64,000 bases of DNA from the NCBI GenBank assembly GCA_017165825.1, contig CM029370.1, forward strand, positions 27,910,146 to 27,974,145. Reading direction: 5' to 3'. Each line of letters starts with the position of its first letter. Position 1 is the stretch's first letter. Of this stretch, positions 1-11,700 are shown in pieces. Both the position numbers and the translations under genes were made by a program. Source of the DNA: Hepsetus odoe. Its lineage: Eukaryota > Chordata > Actinopteri > Characiformes > Hepsetidae. Under the pieces are notes generated by a model, which saw only the letters and a list, made by a program, of their open reading frames with translations, was not told the DNA's origin and ran no database searches.

Positions 1-225
1 AATTGCTCAACAGCGCTCTCTGGTGAAAACCGCAAATTTTTTATTTAAAGCATGTGTGGCCAAAGTTTGTCGTTCTTTTAAGGAATTGTGGTCCATAACT
101 ATGAGCCTGTGTACTCAATTTTAAAAGACATGATAAAAATGTTATTTTAAAAGACATTATAAATAATATCCATTTATTTTATGTGGAAAGTATCTTGATG
201 AATGTCCTCATATTTACATTTACAG

Positions 226-420
226 GATTTAGCAGATGCTCTTCTCTGTGATGTCCAGTTCCTTATTACTGGGCTAGTCTCCCTGGAGCAACTTGGGGTT
301 CAGGCACTTGCTCAGGAACCCAATGGTGGTGGGACTGGAGGTGAGACTGGAGGTGGGACTAGGAGTGGGACTGGAGGTGAGACCTCTTGGTCTATAGACG
401 AGTATCCTACCACCAGATCA
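226..420 (-). mobile_element. SINE family B copy
   Basis: Family B has a tRNA-like head with GTGGTAGGAT and GGTTCGAATCC boxes and a 3' end AAGAGCGTCTGCTAAATG. Here it is on the minus strand with a locally amplified GGTGGGACTGGAG stretch near 335-385. The plus-strand open frame over it is not a gene. Confidence 0.7.
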
Positions 421-430
421 CAACCAACTG

Positions 431-674
431 GGGCAGCGGTGGCCTAGTGGTTAGGGAGCTGCACCAGATTGGAACATTGTGGGTTCGATTCCCTCACCAG
501 TAAGTTGCCCTGAGGTACTCTTGAGCAAGGTACCACCCCCGTCACTGCTCCCTGGGCGCTTTTGATAGCTGCCCCCTGCTGCACGTGTGCGTATGGGTGC
601 AACAGAGGTTGAATTTCGTTGTGTTGTGCTGTGCTGCGTTTCATAATGACAAGGGTAGTCACTTTCACTTTCAA
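431..674 (+). mobile_element. SINE family A copy
   Basis: Family A has a tRNA-like head (A box in TGGCCTAGTGGTTAGG, B box GGTTCGATTCC), a body with CTTGAGCAAGGTACC, and a 3' tail AATGACAAGG...CACTTTCACTT. This copy is nearly full length and is the reference for the other entries. Confidence 0.85.
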
Positions 675-782
675 CCACCAGTCATATGATAATGAGAAAC
701 AAATATCTAGTGAAATATTATCCTCAAACACCCATTAGGATAAAAATGATTCTTTTTCTCATCTGAAAAGTTTCTAGGTTTG

Positions 783-990
783 TTTGCAACAGCGATTATA
801 CAAGTTCTTCTGGGCGGCACTCTTTAAATCCAAATCCATCTGTGGAATTAATAACTCTTCCCCGTGCACTAGGATTTCTTCTCATACATATCAACCGATC
901 GAGGTGATTGATTTTACGCATACATTCTCGGATACAATCTCGTCGCGGTGATACTCCGGTGACCTCGTGGGCCAAAAGAGGGAAAGCTGC
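783..990 (-). other. Unassigned open frame of about 65 codons
   Basis: A minus-strand frame ends at the TAA at 798-796 and contains LLAHEVTGVSPRRDCIRECM, then NSTDGFGFKECRPEELV. It is not recognised as cfap61 or as any transposon protein. A GATACAG acceptor-like site lies at its upstream end. It could be an exon of an unidentified gene or chance. Confidence 0.2.
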
Positions 991-1042
991 TCCTGTATCT
1001 TCCGATCCTGGGACCTAGTCCCTAAACACTAGACCATTTGTG

Positions 1043-1128
1043 CCTGACGAAGATGGACAGGATTAGAAAGGAGTATATTAGAAGGACAGCTCAGGCTGGA
1101 CGTTTTGGAGACAAAGTTCGAGAAGCAA
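1043..1128 (+). mobile_element. RTE-like LINE fragment
   Basis: Encodes TKMDRIRKEYIRRTAQAGRF and KVREAR, and is then cut by the SINE at 1,132. Confidence 0.65.
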
Positions 1129-1131
1129 GAT

Positions 1132-1409
1132 CAAGTGAAAGTGAAAAAAAAGTGAAAGTGACAACCCTTGTCATTGCGAGGTCACGGCACAGCACACATG
1201 AACCACAACGAAATTGGACCTCTGCATTTAACCCATGCACACTCAAACCTGTGCAGCAGTGGGCAGCTATTGAAAGCGCCCGGGGAGCAGTGATGGGGAC
1301 GGTACCTTGCTCAAGGGTACCTCAGGGCAACCTATTGGGAAGGGGTTTGAACCCCTGATCCTCCGATCATGCGGCTAACGCCCTAACCGCTAGGCCACCG
1401 CTGCCCACG
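1132..1409 (-). mobile_element. SINE family A copy
   Basis: Full length on the minus strand, inserted in LINE sequence directly downstream of the last recognised cfap61 exon. Confidence 0.85.
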
Positions 1410-1778
1410 ACAGCTCGAGTGAGACTGAATTCATTGCACCTGTCTCTCTCTTCACAGGATTCACTTTTTGGAGCGATTGTACAATAATTGCTGATCTACG
1501 CTGTTCGCGTTAACAAGAGCGGGGTCATTCAAGGTCACCGGTTTCTGGGGACTGAGTTGGGAAACCAGTTGTTAGAACAAAGCCTGTCTGACCTGTTCCT
1601 TGGTGATCAGAGTGGACGGGGAGTTAATGCCCAGCTCTTCCAGTGGGTAGATGATTTGGCGTCGAGGGCGAACTGGCACCATGCAGTTTAGTGCTGCTGT
1701 CAGTGAGTGGGCAGAGGCATTCTGGGAAAAAAAAATCATAAATTATCATTAAAAGACCAGGGGAAAAAGTTACAAGCC

Positions 1779-1783
<5 letters not shown>

Positions 1784-1838
<55 letters not shown>
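1784..1838. repeat. GA microsatellite
   Basis: About 27 GA units, just upstream (on the minus strand) of the cfap61 exon starting at 1721. Confidence 0.95.
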
Positions 1839-1840
<2 letters not shown>

Positions 1841-2971
1841 TGCGAGGGAGAGAGGGCGATGCATTGATGCTAAAGGAAAATCAGAGCTGCTGATGGCCGT
1901 GAAGCTGGAGGCTATCTGCAGGTTCCTCACCCCCTTCTGGCTGTCAGGAGAGACACTGGGTAATAAAGGCAGGACTTGTGTGACAGACGTAGCGCCTCCT
2001 TCAGGAAGTGCTTGGCATAGTGCTGGAAAATGGGGTTAAGAGCAAAATGGCACAGCTGGCCGTGCTCCTCACGCTGGTAATGACTGAAGTACACGAAGTT
2101 CTCGATGTTGTAGTTGGCTCGGATGTACTCACGTGTCCTGAAAGTGAAGTGAGATAATTGAGAGACTTCAACAGGACTGGAACAGAACTGTAGAACCCAT
2201 TCAACGGATGAGAAGCTCTAATGAAGCAGAACTGTCTTTGTGTTTGTTACAGTTTTGTAGTAAATATATTTAAAAGTAGTTATACGTTTTTACCTGCTCG
2301 TTTCTAATGATCACTATCCCAACAATCTGTCCTTCAACTTCAGCTACAAATGCGTGAACAGGTGTCCCATCCTATGGGTGAGAGACAAAGAGTCAGTAGA
2401 TCCCAGATTATAAACCATGCAGATTGGATTCCCCACATGGGAGAGACTGACTGGATCTCGACGAGCTTTGAAGAACCTGGTCAGATCCTCCATCAGGGCC
2501 TCATGCTGGTTGAGTTTTTGAACGAATCTCTGAACTGCGGCTGCGTCATCGCACACCGGCACTCGCACCCGAAACGTCCTGCTGAGCGGAACCACAGAGC
2601 TGAGCTACGATCTACAATACGCAGGTTGTGCACTGGAATCACCTTCATTTCCTCCAAAAAAGTGAAACTGAAGTAAACAAACCAAAAACGGGTTTGCTGA
2701 TGGACCTGTCGGTGTATTCCATCTGCTATATTCTGGCAAACTAAGCTGGCGTGGCAGATTTGTTTACTTGAGCAGGCGGACGGTGAAAGATGTAACTCCT
2801 GGGCCAGGCTGCTGTCGAGACGGGGGACAGCTCGGAGGAAGGTCTGCAGCAAAGGGAACTCTGGAGCCAGTTTAGGAAGTGAGATAATAGAAATCCTTTC
2901 CTAAAAGAAAATTACAGAAATTTTATGAAATAATGTCCAAATTGGCAAAAATATCCTTTTTTTCATGATAC

Positions 2972-3480
2972 ACTTCTTCTTCTTTGTCTTTTGGCTGCTC
3001 CCGTTTAGGGGTCGCCATGGCGGATCACCCTTTTCCATTTCTTCCATCCTCTGCATCTTCCTCCTTCAAACTAACCCCCTGCATGTCCTCTATACCATGT
3101 CCATAAACCTCCTCTTTGGTGCTTCCTCTTCTCCTCTTTCTGTGGCTCCATCTTCAACATCCTCCTCTCAATATCATCTCGTCCTCCTCTGGACATGTCC
3201 AAGCTAACACAACCTTGCTTCTCTAACTTTGTCCCCGAACGTCTAACCTGATCTGTCCCTCTAATATACTCATTTCTAATCCTGTCCATCCTCGTCACAC
3301 CCAATGAACATCTCAGCATCTTTAACTCCGACACCTCCAGCTCCTCCTCCTGTCTTTTCTTCAGCCCCCGTCTCCAACCCTTACAACATAGCTGGTCTCA
3401 CTGAATGTCCTGTAAACCTTCCCTTTTACTCTCACTGGTACCCGATGTCACAAATCACCCAAACGTCTCCACCCACTGTC
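2972..3480 (-). mobile_element. RTE-like LINE 3' end
   Basis: The minus strand encodes a piece of the reverse-transcriptase C-terminal tail (LGVTRMDRIRNEYIRGTDQV), broken by stops, and ends with the usual 3' sequence near 2,972. Truncated at the 5' side, as in the other copies. Confidence 0.75.
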
Positions 3481-4408
3481 TATTTTTCCTGATACATAAT
3501 GCCATGTATCACATGATTCCACTAATGTTGATGTTGTCCACCGTTCATTTATTTTTGACTACATTTGAAGTAGTATCCTGTAACTTTTGGCACAGTGCTT
3601 TGCCAAGGCATAACACAAATTGCATTTTAATTTATTTATTTTTTTTAATAGTATCATTTACAGTAAGACAAAGCAGATGCAGATTTTGCGAGTGAGGATC
3701 ATCATCGTATTCTGACTCAGCAGCCAGAAAAATTAGCACACGGTTTCATGATTAAAACCAGTAAATGTTCACACTTACAAGGAACGAAAGTTTAATCGTG
3801 CAAGTGGAACAGTTTGCTCACGGGAACAGTTTGAAAGACGTGCGGCGGAAATCCGCCGATCTGTGAGGAATAAGACCAGAGGAGGCTGGTGAGATGAGAA
3901 AGGGATTTGATTGCATGGCGTCTCATTGTTGAGGAGCGGGCCAAACTTGCCATGTTGGATGCTAACGTGAGCGTCCACAGCCAACCAATCTACCTACTTG
4001 TCTTCACTCGACTCTTCTGCACTCGTCTCGCTGTCACTTTAAGCATTCTACTCATTAATTACATGCTCACTCTCCACGGGGAGGGAATGGATTCCATATT
4101 CTGCAACAGCTGGGTGAAGTAAGGAGCGCAGAAAAGCTGGACCAGCAGGAGCCAACTAATCATTCCCCCTGGCCCATTTGACGACTTCTAACCAGAGGCA
4201 CTGGAGCGGGCCCAGGAGAGGTTTGTTTGCGTTTGTTTGATAGTTAGCGTTCCTTCCGTACACTACTTTCACCAGTGAGCAGTCATTAAATGAAAATGCC
4301 TTTCGTTCTGGGAATGCTCGGCAAAATTTTTGGGGGTGGGGGATTTAATGGGCGGTTTATGTGCCTGATGGAACGGGCCTCGTGCCTGTGCCCCTCAGCT
4401 GAACTCAC

Positions 4409-4724
4409 CTCATCTCGAACCTCTTGTCGATGGTGAAGAGCTGAATGCAGAAAGCATTAGGAGAGCCTGCTTTCTGGATGCTGTGGAGTTCTTTTGTCTT
4501 TGGCAGCTCTAATGGGCTCGGACTAATGCAAAGGCACAGAAAGGGCAGAGTGATTAAAAAGTCATTCTTTAAACAATACTTGACAAAGATGCTTTTAGGA
4601 ACTTGGGGACTAGTTAAGGTGCTTCAGGGTTCATATCTGACCTCGGCTGTATGCTTGAAGCCATGAGAGGTTCCTACACCGTGCTTTCGGACCTCTCTTC
4701 AACTCCGTCTGCATCAGCAGGCAT
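4409..4724 (-). other. cfap61: Two tentative cfap61 exons
   Basis: 4473-4409 reads KAGSPNAFCIQLFTIDKRFE, similar to human AAFCIQLFCIDEKYEAR, and ends at a good GTGAGT donor with phase 2; its acceptor is weak. 4724-4680 is a 45-base open piece between a TTACAG acceptor and a GTGTAG donor with no clear homology. An exon joining these to 2900 was not found. Confidence 0.5.
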
Positions 4725-4813
4725 CTGTAAGAGAAGAATCTATGGTTGAAATAAGTGGCGGAAGATAACGGTTCTGTGAAAGAGGGTTCTTTTTGTTCAT
4801 GAAAAACCAAACA

Positions 4814-5007
4814 TGGGGTGGCCTAGTGGTTATCAGAAGGTCATGGGTTCAAATCCCAGACCAGCAGGTTGCCCTGAGTACCCTTGGCGGTACGTCCCAG
4901 CACTGCTCCGGGAGCTTTAAATAGCTGCACGTGGAGTATGGGTTAAAAACAGAGGCTCACTGTGTGCTGTGCTGTGTGTTCACAATGACAAGTTATCACT
5001 TTCACAT
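4814..5007 (+). mobile_element. SINE family A copy
   Basis: Head and tail present, body shortened. Confidence 0.75.
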
Positions 5008-5807
5008 CTAATGTGTAAATACAACTTTTAGCATAGTTATAAGTGTGAGCTCACACGAAGGTCCTCACGAGGTCTTTGAACATGCAGAAACATTCACCCC
5101 CTCGCTTCCTCGTATACTTTAGCATAAAATGACATTATTTTTTAGATTCAGGGCTTACTATTGATTTTTCAGCCCCTACTAGTGTCGAGTACTGATGAAA
5201 TATTCAGTAACCACTAAAATAAATTATTCACAGTCTATTATGAGTAAGACTATTATAAAATATCCAATAAATTCAACGAATTGTTCAATAGCCAGTATAA
5301 AAATAAGAGTATGAATAATGATACATTATTTGCTAATGTTAGTAAAAATGTTATTTAACTTTTATCATTTATAATCAGCAACCATCAGTAACTATGATCT
5401 TTTTTTTTACATACATATTTGAACTTATTCATTCACTGCTAGAAATTATTTAGCAATTATGAATTATTTTGAGACTGCTATGACTTTTCCGTAATGCATT
5501 TACACGTTCTCAGTAAGTTTTGGACGATGCAAAACAGAAGTAAACCAACAGACCCTCAGGGTTTAAGGGGTTAACAGTCACCTTCTTGTCCTCTGTCTTA
5601 ATCTGATGGTCTGGGGGGTCTTCTGATGGGACAGAGGGGGCCACCGCGTCCTCCTCTATGACTCTGTCGCACTGAGTCTCTCCATCCCACTGATTGGTCG
5701 CAGGGCTTTTCTTTAACAGTCCATCAAGCGGTCCGAGCTGAAAGCTTTGCGAACAGCTCTAGGTTGGCGTCGGCGCTCACGCTCATGAAGCCACTGCAGT
5801 CCTCATC

Positions 5808-7055
5808 CTGACGTGCATGGCGTCAGGAGTCCAAATACGTTCATTTTGTTTACAGCGGAGATGAACACGACAATGATCAAACTTCTAGTTCAACTGGAGG
5901 GTTAAAATAATTATGAGAGCTTTATTAACATTCATTACTAAAACATTTGGCGGAAAAAAAAAACTTTTTAATCAGAACTTCAGTTGCAGCTTAAAAGTTA
6001 TTATTTCCTTCAAATGAATATTTATATTTTCTAAAGCAGTTTGACTTTTCCTTAAATCCATTTCCTCCAGCCCCTTGAGAATTTTAGATGAATGAATGGG
6101 TGTGCCAATTGAATGTTTTTCAGTGATGATGGTCACTGATGATGGTCACTCCCTGCCCCCCTAAGAGATTATTGATTACGATTGATTAAAGCTCCTGCAA
6201 TTTTGAAAACTGCATCTTCTAATTGGGATCTCGATGTAAAAACTAATCTCAACGCTGATGCGATAAAATACAACTTTATAAACGGGAAATAAACATACAT
6301 ATCACTGCTTTCTGTTTTAGCTCATGTTGTAGCTTCCAGTCATTGTGTTGCCTATGATGAGCGAACAGCAGAAATCAATGCAGAAACCCGAAACAATTAA
6401 AGAAAAAACTGTCCCGTTAAAGCTGCGCATTCCCTTCTCTGTAAAGGTCCCGTTTTGAGATATGATGGTTTGTCCCGTTTGCTCTTCTTTATTTAAAGGA
6501 AAACCCCTGCTTTGAAGATTTTAGTGCAGAATAAATTATTCCAAAGCCTCAGTGTAAAGAACAACAGAAAGCTCTGGAATAATTTATGACATTCTCTGAA
6601 AAAAAAACAAACAAACAAACAAAAAAAAACAGTGTTATTTTGACAACACTCCAGGGTAATGTAGAGCTGCTAGCTCGGTGTGCACCCAAACAAAAAAATG
6701 CAAAAATGCTACAGATGTCTGGACACAATATGCTGAGTGTGAGCATGTCTTGGCTGGGCATAAGCTCTCATCTGCCATATGCTGCTATGAACACATGTCA
6801 GCTTGAGCCTCAGCATGGGGTGGGGGGGGGGGGGGGGGTCTGTCAACGTGCTGCTCCTGGGGGAGCGCACCCTGCCACAATTTCTGATTTTGCAAAAAAG
6901 CATCTGCAGCCTTGAGAGCGCCTACTGCTGTGCAATTCAAAAGTATATCAAGGATTTTATCGCCATGGTGATTTACAAATGAAACGTCTGATGATGCCCG
7001 GATTGGGCGAAGCGCATCAATATTCGTGGGATGTTATTTGGCAAGCATGACTAAC
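5808..7055 (-). other. cfap61 intron without recognised features
   Basis: AT-rich sequence with a long G run near 6,830 and an AAAC-rich stretch near 6,600. No coding or transposon signal seen. Confidence 0.6.
6819..6838. repeat. Long G run
   Basis: An almost pure run of about 19 G broken by a single T, in a cfap61 intron. Confidence 0.9.
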
Positions 7056-8059
7056 CTCGCAGACCGCCACATGATTCGCCTCATCCTGAGCTTCAATGAG
7101 TTCAGCCAGGAAGTACGGGCCATAGGAGGCAGCCAGAGCCTCGTTCTGCTGGGCTAATAAGGCGGTGAGGTCATCGTGGTCTTCCACTCTGGAGGACATT
7201 GTGTTATCACTCACTGACCTCCTTCGACGGTGCTTCTTGGAAATGCACTTGTTAATGTAAAGCAGCGAGCAGGGATTCAAACTAAAAGCTTAGGTGTAAA
7301 AAAAACCCTCTTTGACGTTCCAGTACCTGGCTCTGCGTACATGAAGCCTTGGGCAGTGTTTGTGTCTGTGGCACACGAATGCAGCACACTGGACGTCCTC
7401 CTTCGCACGAGGCATGGGCTCAAACATGTCCACCAGAGCTGGCTCTGGAACATGAAGTGAACGGGAGAAAATGTAAAAAGAGTCCAAATTCTCTTACAGC
7501 GGGAAGACGCATCGCCGCGCAGAGGTCTTATGAACTTTATGAAAAGCTTTGCCTTGTGAGCAGGTGAACACAAGCTTATTCACAGATTTCTTTTTGAGTC
7601 ATCATAAACCGAATTTGTTCCCAGCGAAACATCCCCCATCCTTCTCTCATCCAGTTAAGGTGGAGCAGACGTGGATTAGGATGCAGTATGACTTACTGCA
7701 AGCTCTAAAGACAAACAAAACTACGGACAGAAGACAGCCGTGCTGAAGGGAACTGAACTTGGATCAGATTCCTCCGGCTTTGCTCTGGTCAAGGCTCTGG
7801 ACTCTGGCTTCGGCTCTCGGGGAGGTTTCCGAGGCCCTGTTCGGGCTGTTTGGCTCCACGCTGAAGATAAACTCATGTTTGCAGCTGACAGTAAGTCACA
7901 CTGTGTCCTAACCCACATCCATAACCACCTTCACGAACAGCTGGATGTGGTTCGAGGGGGCTTGAGAGTTTTGAATATGGATTCATAAGATTTTGGGTGA
8001 CATTTGTTTTGGCCAAATCAGCGCTGCAAAAGGGGATCTTGGTTAAACCTTTCATGTAC

Positions 8060-8372
8060 AATGTGATAGCGCTGTCGCCCCACAGCGAGAAGGTCCTGGG
8101 TTTGAGTCCCAGGCGGGACGGTTCAGATACTTTCTGAGTGGAGTTCACCTGTTCTCCCAGTGTGTGCTTCCTCTGGGAACTCTGGTTTCCTCCCACCGTC
8201 CAAAGACTTGCATGTCAGGACGATTGGAGTTGCTAAATTGGCCGTGTGTGCGTTTGTCTGTGTATCTGCCCATCTGCCCTGCGATGGACTGGCAACCTGT
8301 CCAGAGCGGTTCCCCGCCTTTTGCCCTTTGAGAGCTCCGGCGACTCTATTTAGGACAAGCGGCTATGAAAAA
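8060..8372 (+). repeat. Interspersed repeat family C
   Basis: A tRNA-like start (GTGATAGCGCTGTCGCC, then TGGGTTTGAGTCCCAGGC), then TTTCCTCCCACCGTCCAAAG and a GATGGACTGGCAACCTGTCC end. It is a common fish dispersed repeat. Confidence 0.75.
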
Positions 8373-8465
8373 GAGTGAGAGAGAGGATGAGTAAATGGGT
8401 TGGGGATGTGATTTGAATGGAAATTTGAACTAGGAGTGTAATTTCCAGCTGCTTTTTTATGTGAT

Positions 8466-8665
8466 TTGTAGCCTAGTGTTTAGGGAGTTGCCCCTGGATC
8501 GGAAGATTGTGGGTTCGATTCCCTCACCAGTAGGTTGCCCTGAAGTACCCTTGAGCAAGGTACTGTCCCCGTCACTGCTCCCCAGGCGCTTTCAACAGCT
8601 GCCCACTGCTGCACGTGTGTGTATGGGTGAAATGCAGAGGACAAATTTCCCATTCGTGGGATTAT
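8466..8665 (+). mobile_element. SINE family A variant
   Basis: Family A head and body, but the 3' end is different (CATTCGTGGGATTATAAATA) and runs into an ATT microsatellite at 8,673-8,709. Possibly a subfamily. Confidence 0.7.
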
Positions 8666-8674
8666 AAATAAAGG

Positions 8675-8710
<36 letters not shown>

Positions 8711-9794
8711 AATAAATCATGGTAAAGGTACAGTCCCATAAACAGTTTGAATGTAAGGGACGAAACAAGGATGGAAAGGTCATAAAAGAATGACTTATGA
8801 CAATTTTTTTAGTACATAAAACTAAACCGTGTTTAGTTTGTAAAAGTGTTTAAAGTCTAGATGCAGGAAAAGAACAGTGTCGGATGTGGGCTCTGGGAGA
8901 AAAACAATGTCCAGCATGCCTCAGGTCCGCCTGGAACGCAGCCTAGTTTGCTTACCAAGACAGCTGCTGTAGGGAGTAACCAGACAGATGTACTCCAGCT
9001 CCGTGATGGCACTGAAGACAGTTCTGTTTAAGATGAAGAAAATGGAAAAATAAAGATCACGGTTCAGGCCTGCTTTGCCTCCATTTATAGCATTTATCCT
9101 CCCCATGTAAAATCTTCCTTTATCTGATTGTGGGATTCAGCGCAAAGGGCTAGGAATGGAAACAGGAAGGCATCGCCATAGTGGAAATGTAATTTTGGCT
9201 GCCTCAAACAAGATTTCAACTCAGCCTAACCGGATGACTATTGAGAAGTCTGTCTTATTCAAGCAAATCATTGTCTCGACGCACGGGAACATGTGCGGCT
9301 CTCCGAACGCTAAGTACATAAGGGTCCCAAAATGTGCATCGCATTTTTTCGGTTACCTTATGATCTCTTTAGCGCTCCCGATTGAAAAGCTGGACCGGGC
9401 CACAAACAGATGCAGGAAGAGGGTGTTCAAAGGCTGAGGAGGAAAAGATCAAGGCATGAAGCATCGCGGCAAACTCCATCATCCTTATTGAATCTCAAGA
9501 GCAACGTCGGGGCCGCATTTCGACTTACTGTGAGTTCTGCTCCGGTGAAATGGGATCGAAGCGACTCCTCCCAGGAAGCCTGATCCACCAGGTCACCGAT
9601 GGGGTGGTCCAGGAAAGCGGCATGGGCAAGGATCTGACTCTTTGCTGTGTTTAAAGTCACGGCCAAATTGGCTTTCTCTCTGAGAATTCAGAAACACACA
9701 CACACACACACACACACACTTCACGAACCGCTTACCCTATACCAGCTTTCAGGGCGTATAGAAAACCTTTTCCTTAAATATTTTAAACCCATCC

Positions 9795-9920
9795 CTGCGA
9801 TGGGCTGGCGACCTGTCCAGGGTGTGTCCCCCGTCCTTCGCCCTGTGTCAGCTGGGATGGACTCCAGCACCCCCCCGCGACCCTAATTAGGACAAACGGC
9901 CCAGAAAATGACTGACTGAC
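9795..9920 (+). repeat. Repeat family C, 3' part
   Basis: Only the end from GCGATGGGCTGGCGACCTGT to the TGACTGACTGA tail. Confidence 0.7.
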
Positions 9921-10138
9921 TGATTTGAAACCCACTCAGATGAATATTTAACTTATATAACAGAAACCTCACTCTCACTGACCCCAGACCTGCTGATAAG
10001 CAGATGTTTCCTGTTCTTTCTTTCTCCCTCACCTTTGAACATTTGCATTTTTGTACTTTATATATTTATATACAGTCATGTGAAATATATTAAAACACCA
10101 TTAAATATTCTAATGTCTAGTCTTGTTTTTATTTACAG

Positions 10139-10560
10139 TTAGGTCCATAAATATTTGGACAGAGACAACTTCTTTCTAATGTGGGTTCTGTACTCAGATG
10201 AAGCTGAAGTGCAGATTTAAGCTTTAATTCAGTGGGTTGAACAAAAAGATTGTATCAAAATGTGAGGAACTAAAGCCTTTTAACACAATCCCTTCATTTC
10301 AGGGGCTCAAAAGTAATTGGACAACTCAAAATAAAATGCTCATCTCTAACACTTGGTTCGAAAAGCCTTTGCTGGCAGTGACGGCCTGAAGTCACCAGAT
10401 GCTGGTTTCCATCTTTTTAACGCTCTTCCAGGCCTTTACTGCAGCGGCTTTCAGTGGCTGTTTGTTTGTGGGCCTTTCTCTCCGAAGGTCAGTCTTCAAC
10501 AAGTGAGATGACTTGGCCATTCAAGAATCTTTGTCTTCTTTGCTTTAATAAACTCCTGGG
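10139..10560. mobile_element. DNA-transposon end fragment
   Basis: It starts TTAGGTCCATAAATATTTGG, a terminal motif widespread in fish DNA transposons, followed by reverse-oriented transposase-like text without an open frame. The opposite terminal repeat was not seen, suggesting truncation by the Tc1 element at its right. Confidence 0.5.
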
Positions 10561-11700
10561 TTGCTCTGGCTGTATGTTTTGGGTCATTTACTGAGGAAAA
10601 AGTTAGGACACCTTACTTCCTAATAGCTAGTGTTGCCCTTTGGCCGAAATGACTGCAGTGAGACGCTTCTTGTAGCATCTACCAGTCTCTGACATCAGTC
10701 TGAGGAACGTCTGGGCTTTGACTCGGCCACTCCAGGACTCTCCATTTAAATCCAGTCCTTGGATTTACTGGTATGTTTTGGGTCTGTCGTGTCGCAGGGT
10801 CCAGTTCTGCTTGTTCTTACAGATGCTCTCACATGTTCCTCAAGCACCCTCTGATGCACGGTAGAATTTATGGTGGATTCTATGATGAGCTGGCCAGTTT
10901 CTGCTGGCAAGCGTCTCCAAACCATGACACTTCCACCTCCAATCTTCACAGTTGGTATGAGGTTATTTTCCTGAAATTCCATTTTTTGTTTTATGCCAGA
11001 CATGTCCTCTTTTCTGGTGTCCAAATAATTCAGTTTCAGACTCATCTGTCCAAAGAACATTATTCCAGAAGTCCTGGTCTTTGTCTACGTTCTCTCTGGC
11101 GACCTTCAGTCTGACTTTGATGTTTCTCTTAGGAAGCAAAGGTCTCCTCCTTGCACACCAACCATAAAGTTAAAGTTTAGTCTCTCTCTGATTGTAGAGG
11201 TACTTTCACATCAACAGTAGCAAGAGCCTGCTGGAGATCCCATGATGACACTTAAGGGTTTTTGGAGACTTCTTGTGGTCTGCCCTCGGGGTGAAATAGC
11301 TTGGACGGCCAGACCTGGTCATGTTAGCAATTGTTTTGGAAGTCCTCCACTTGTAGACTATTTTCCAGATGGTGGAACGGCTGATTGCAAATTCTTTTGA
11401 GATCTTTTTAAATCCCTCTCCAGACTTATAAGCTGCTACGATCTTCTTGCTGACGGCCTCAGACAGCTCTTTTGATCTCACCATGGTGTTCACTCTCACC
11501 TCAACATTCAGGAGCACCAAACTAAATCTCTGAGGTTTAAATCTGGAAAACCTCCTTCAAAATGCTGAGCAACGACGTTCTAATCATGTGACCTGATGTG
11601 CTACATCTGTGTGTGATTTGAGACATTTTAATTGGGAATAAAAATGACTTGTTATATTCCTGTATAGATGTTCTCTCTAGATCTTTTCTATTTAACTGAC
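10560..11700 (-). mobile_element. Tc1/mariner transposon, degenerate transposase
   Basis: The minus strand encodes a Tc1 helix-turn-helix start (MVRSKELSEAVSKKIVAAYK at 11,484, then ISRSTIWKIVYKWRTS) and later the catalytic-domain remnant KIGGGSVMVW with KLNYLD upstream. Frames are broken between the two parts, so it is dead. It sits in cfap61 intron 1 and appears joined to another element on its left. Confidence 0.85.

Noticed and set aside
202..447. 81-codon plus-strand frame with Gly-Gly-Thr repeats
   Set aside because: It is a SINE family B copy with a locally expanded GGTGGGACTGGAG stretch.
3776..3984. Minus-strand frame considered as a cfap61 exon
   Set aside because: An acceptor-like TCCTCACAG and a GTAAGT donor are present, but no frame fits the CFAP61 region expected there, and the matching exon was found at 2900-2768.
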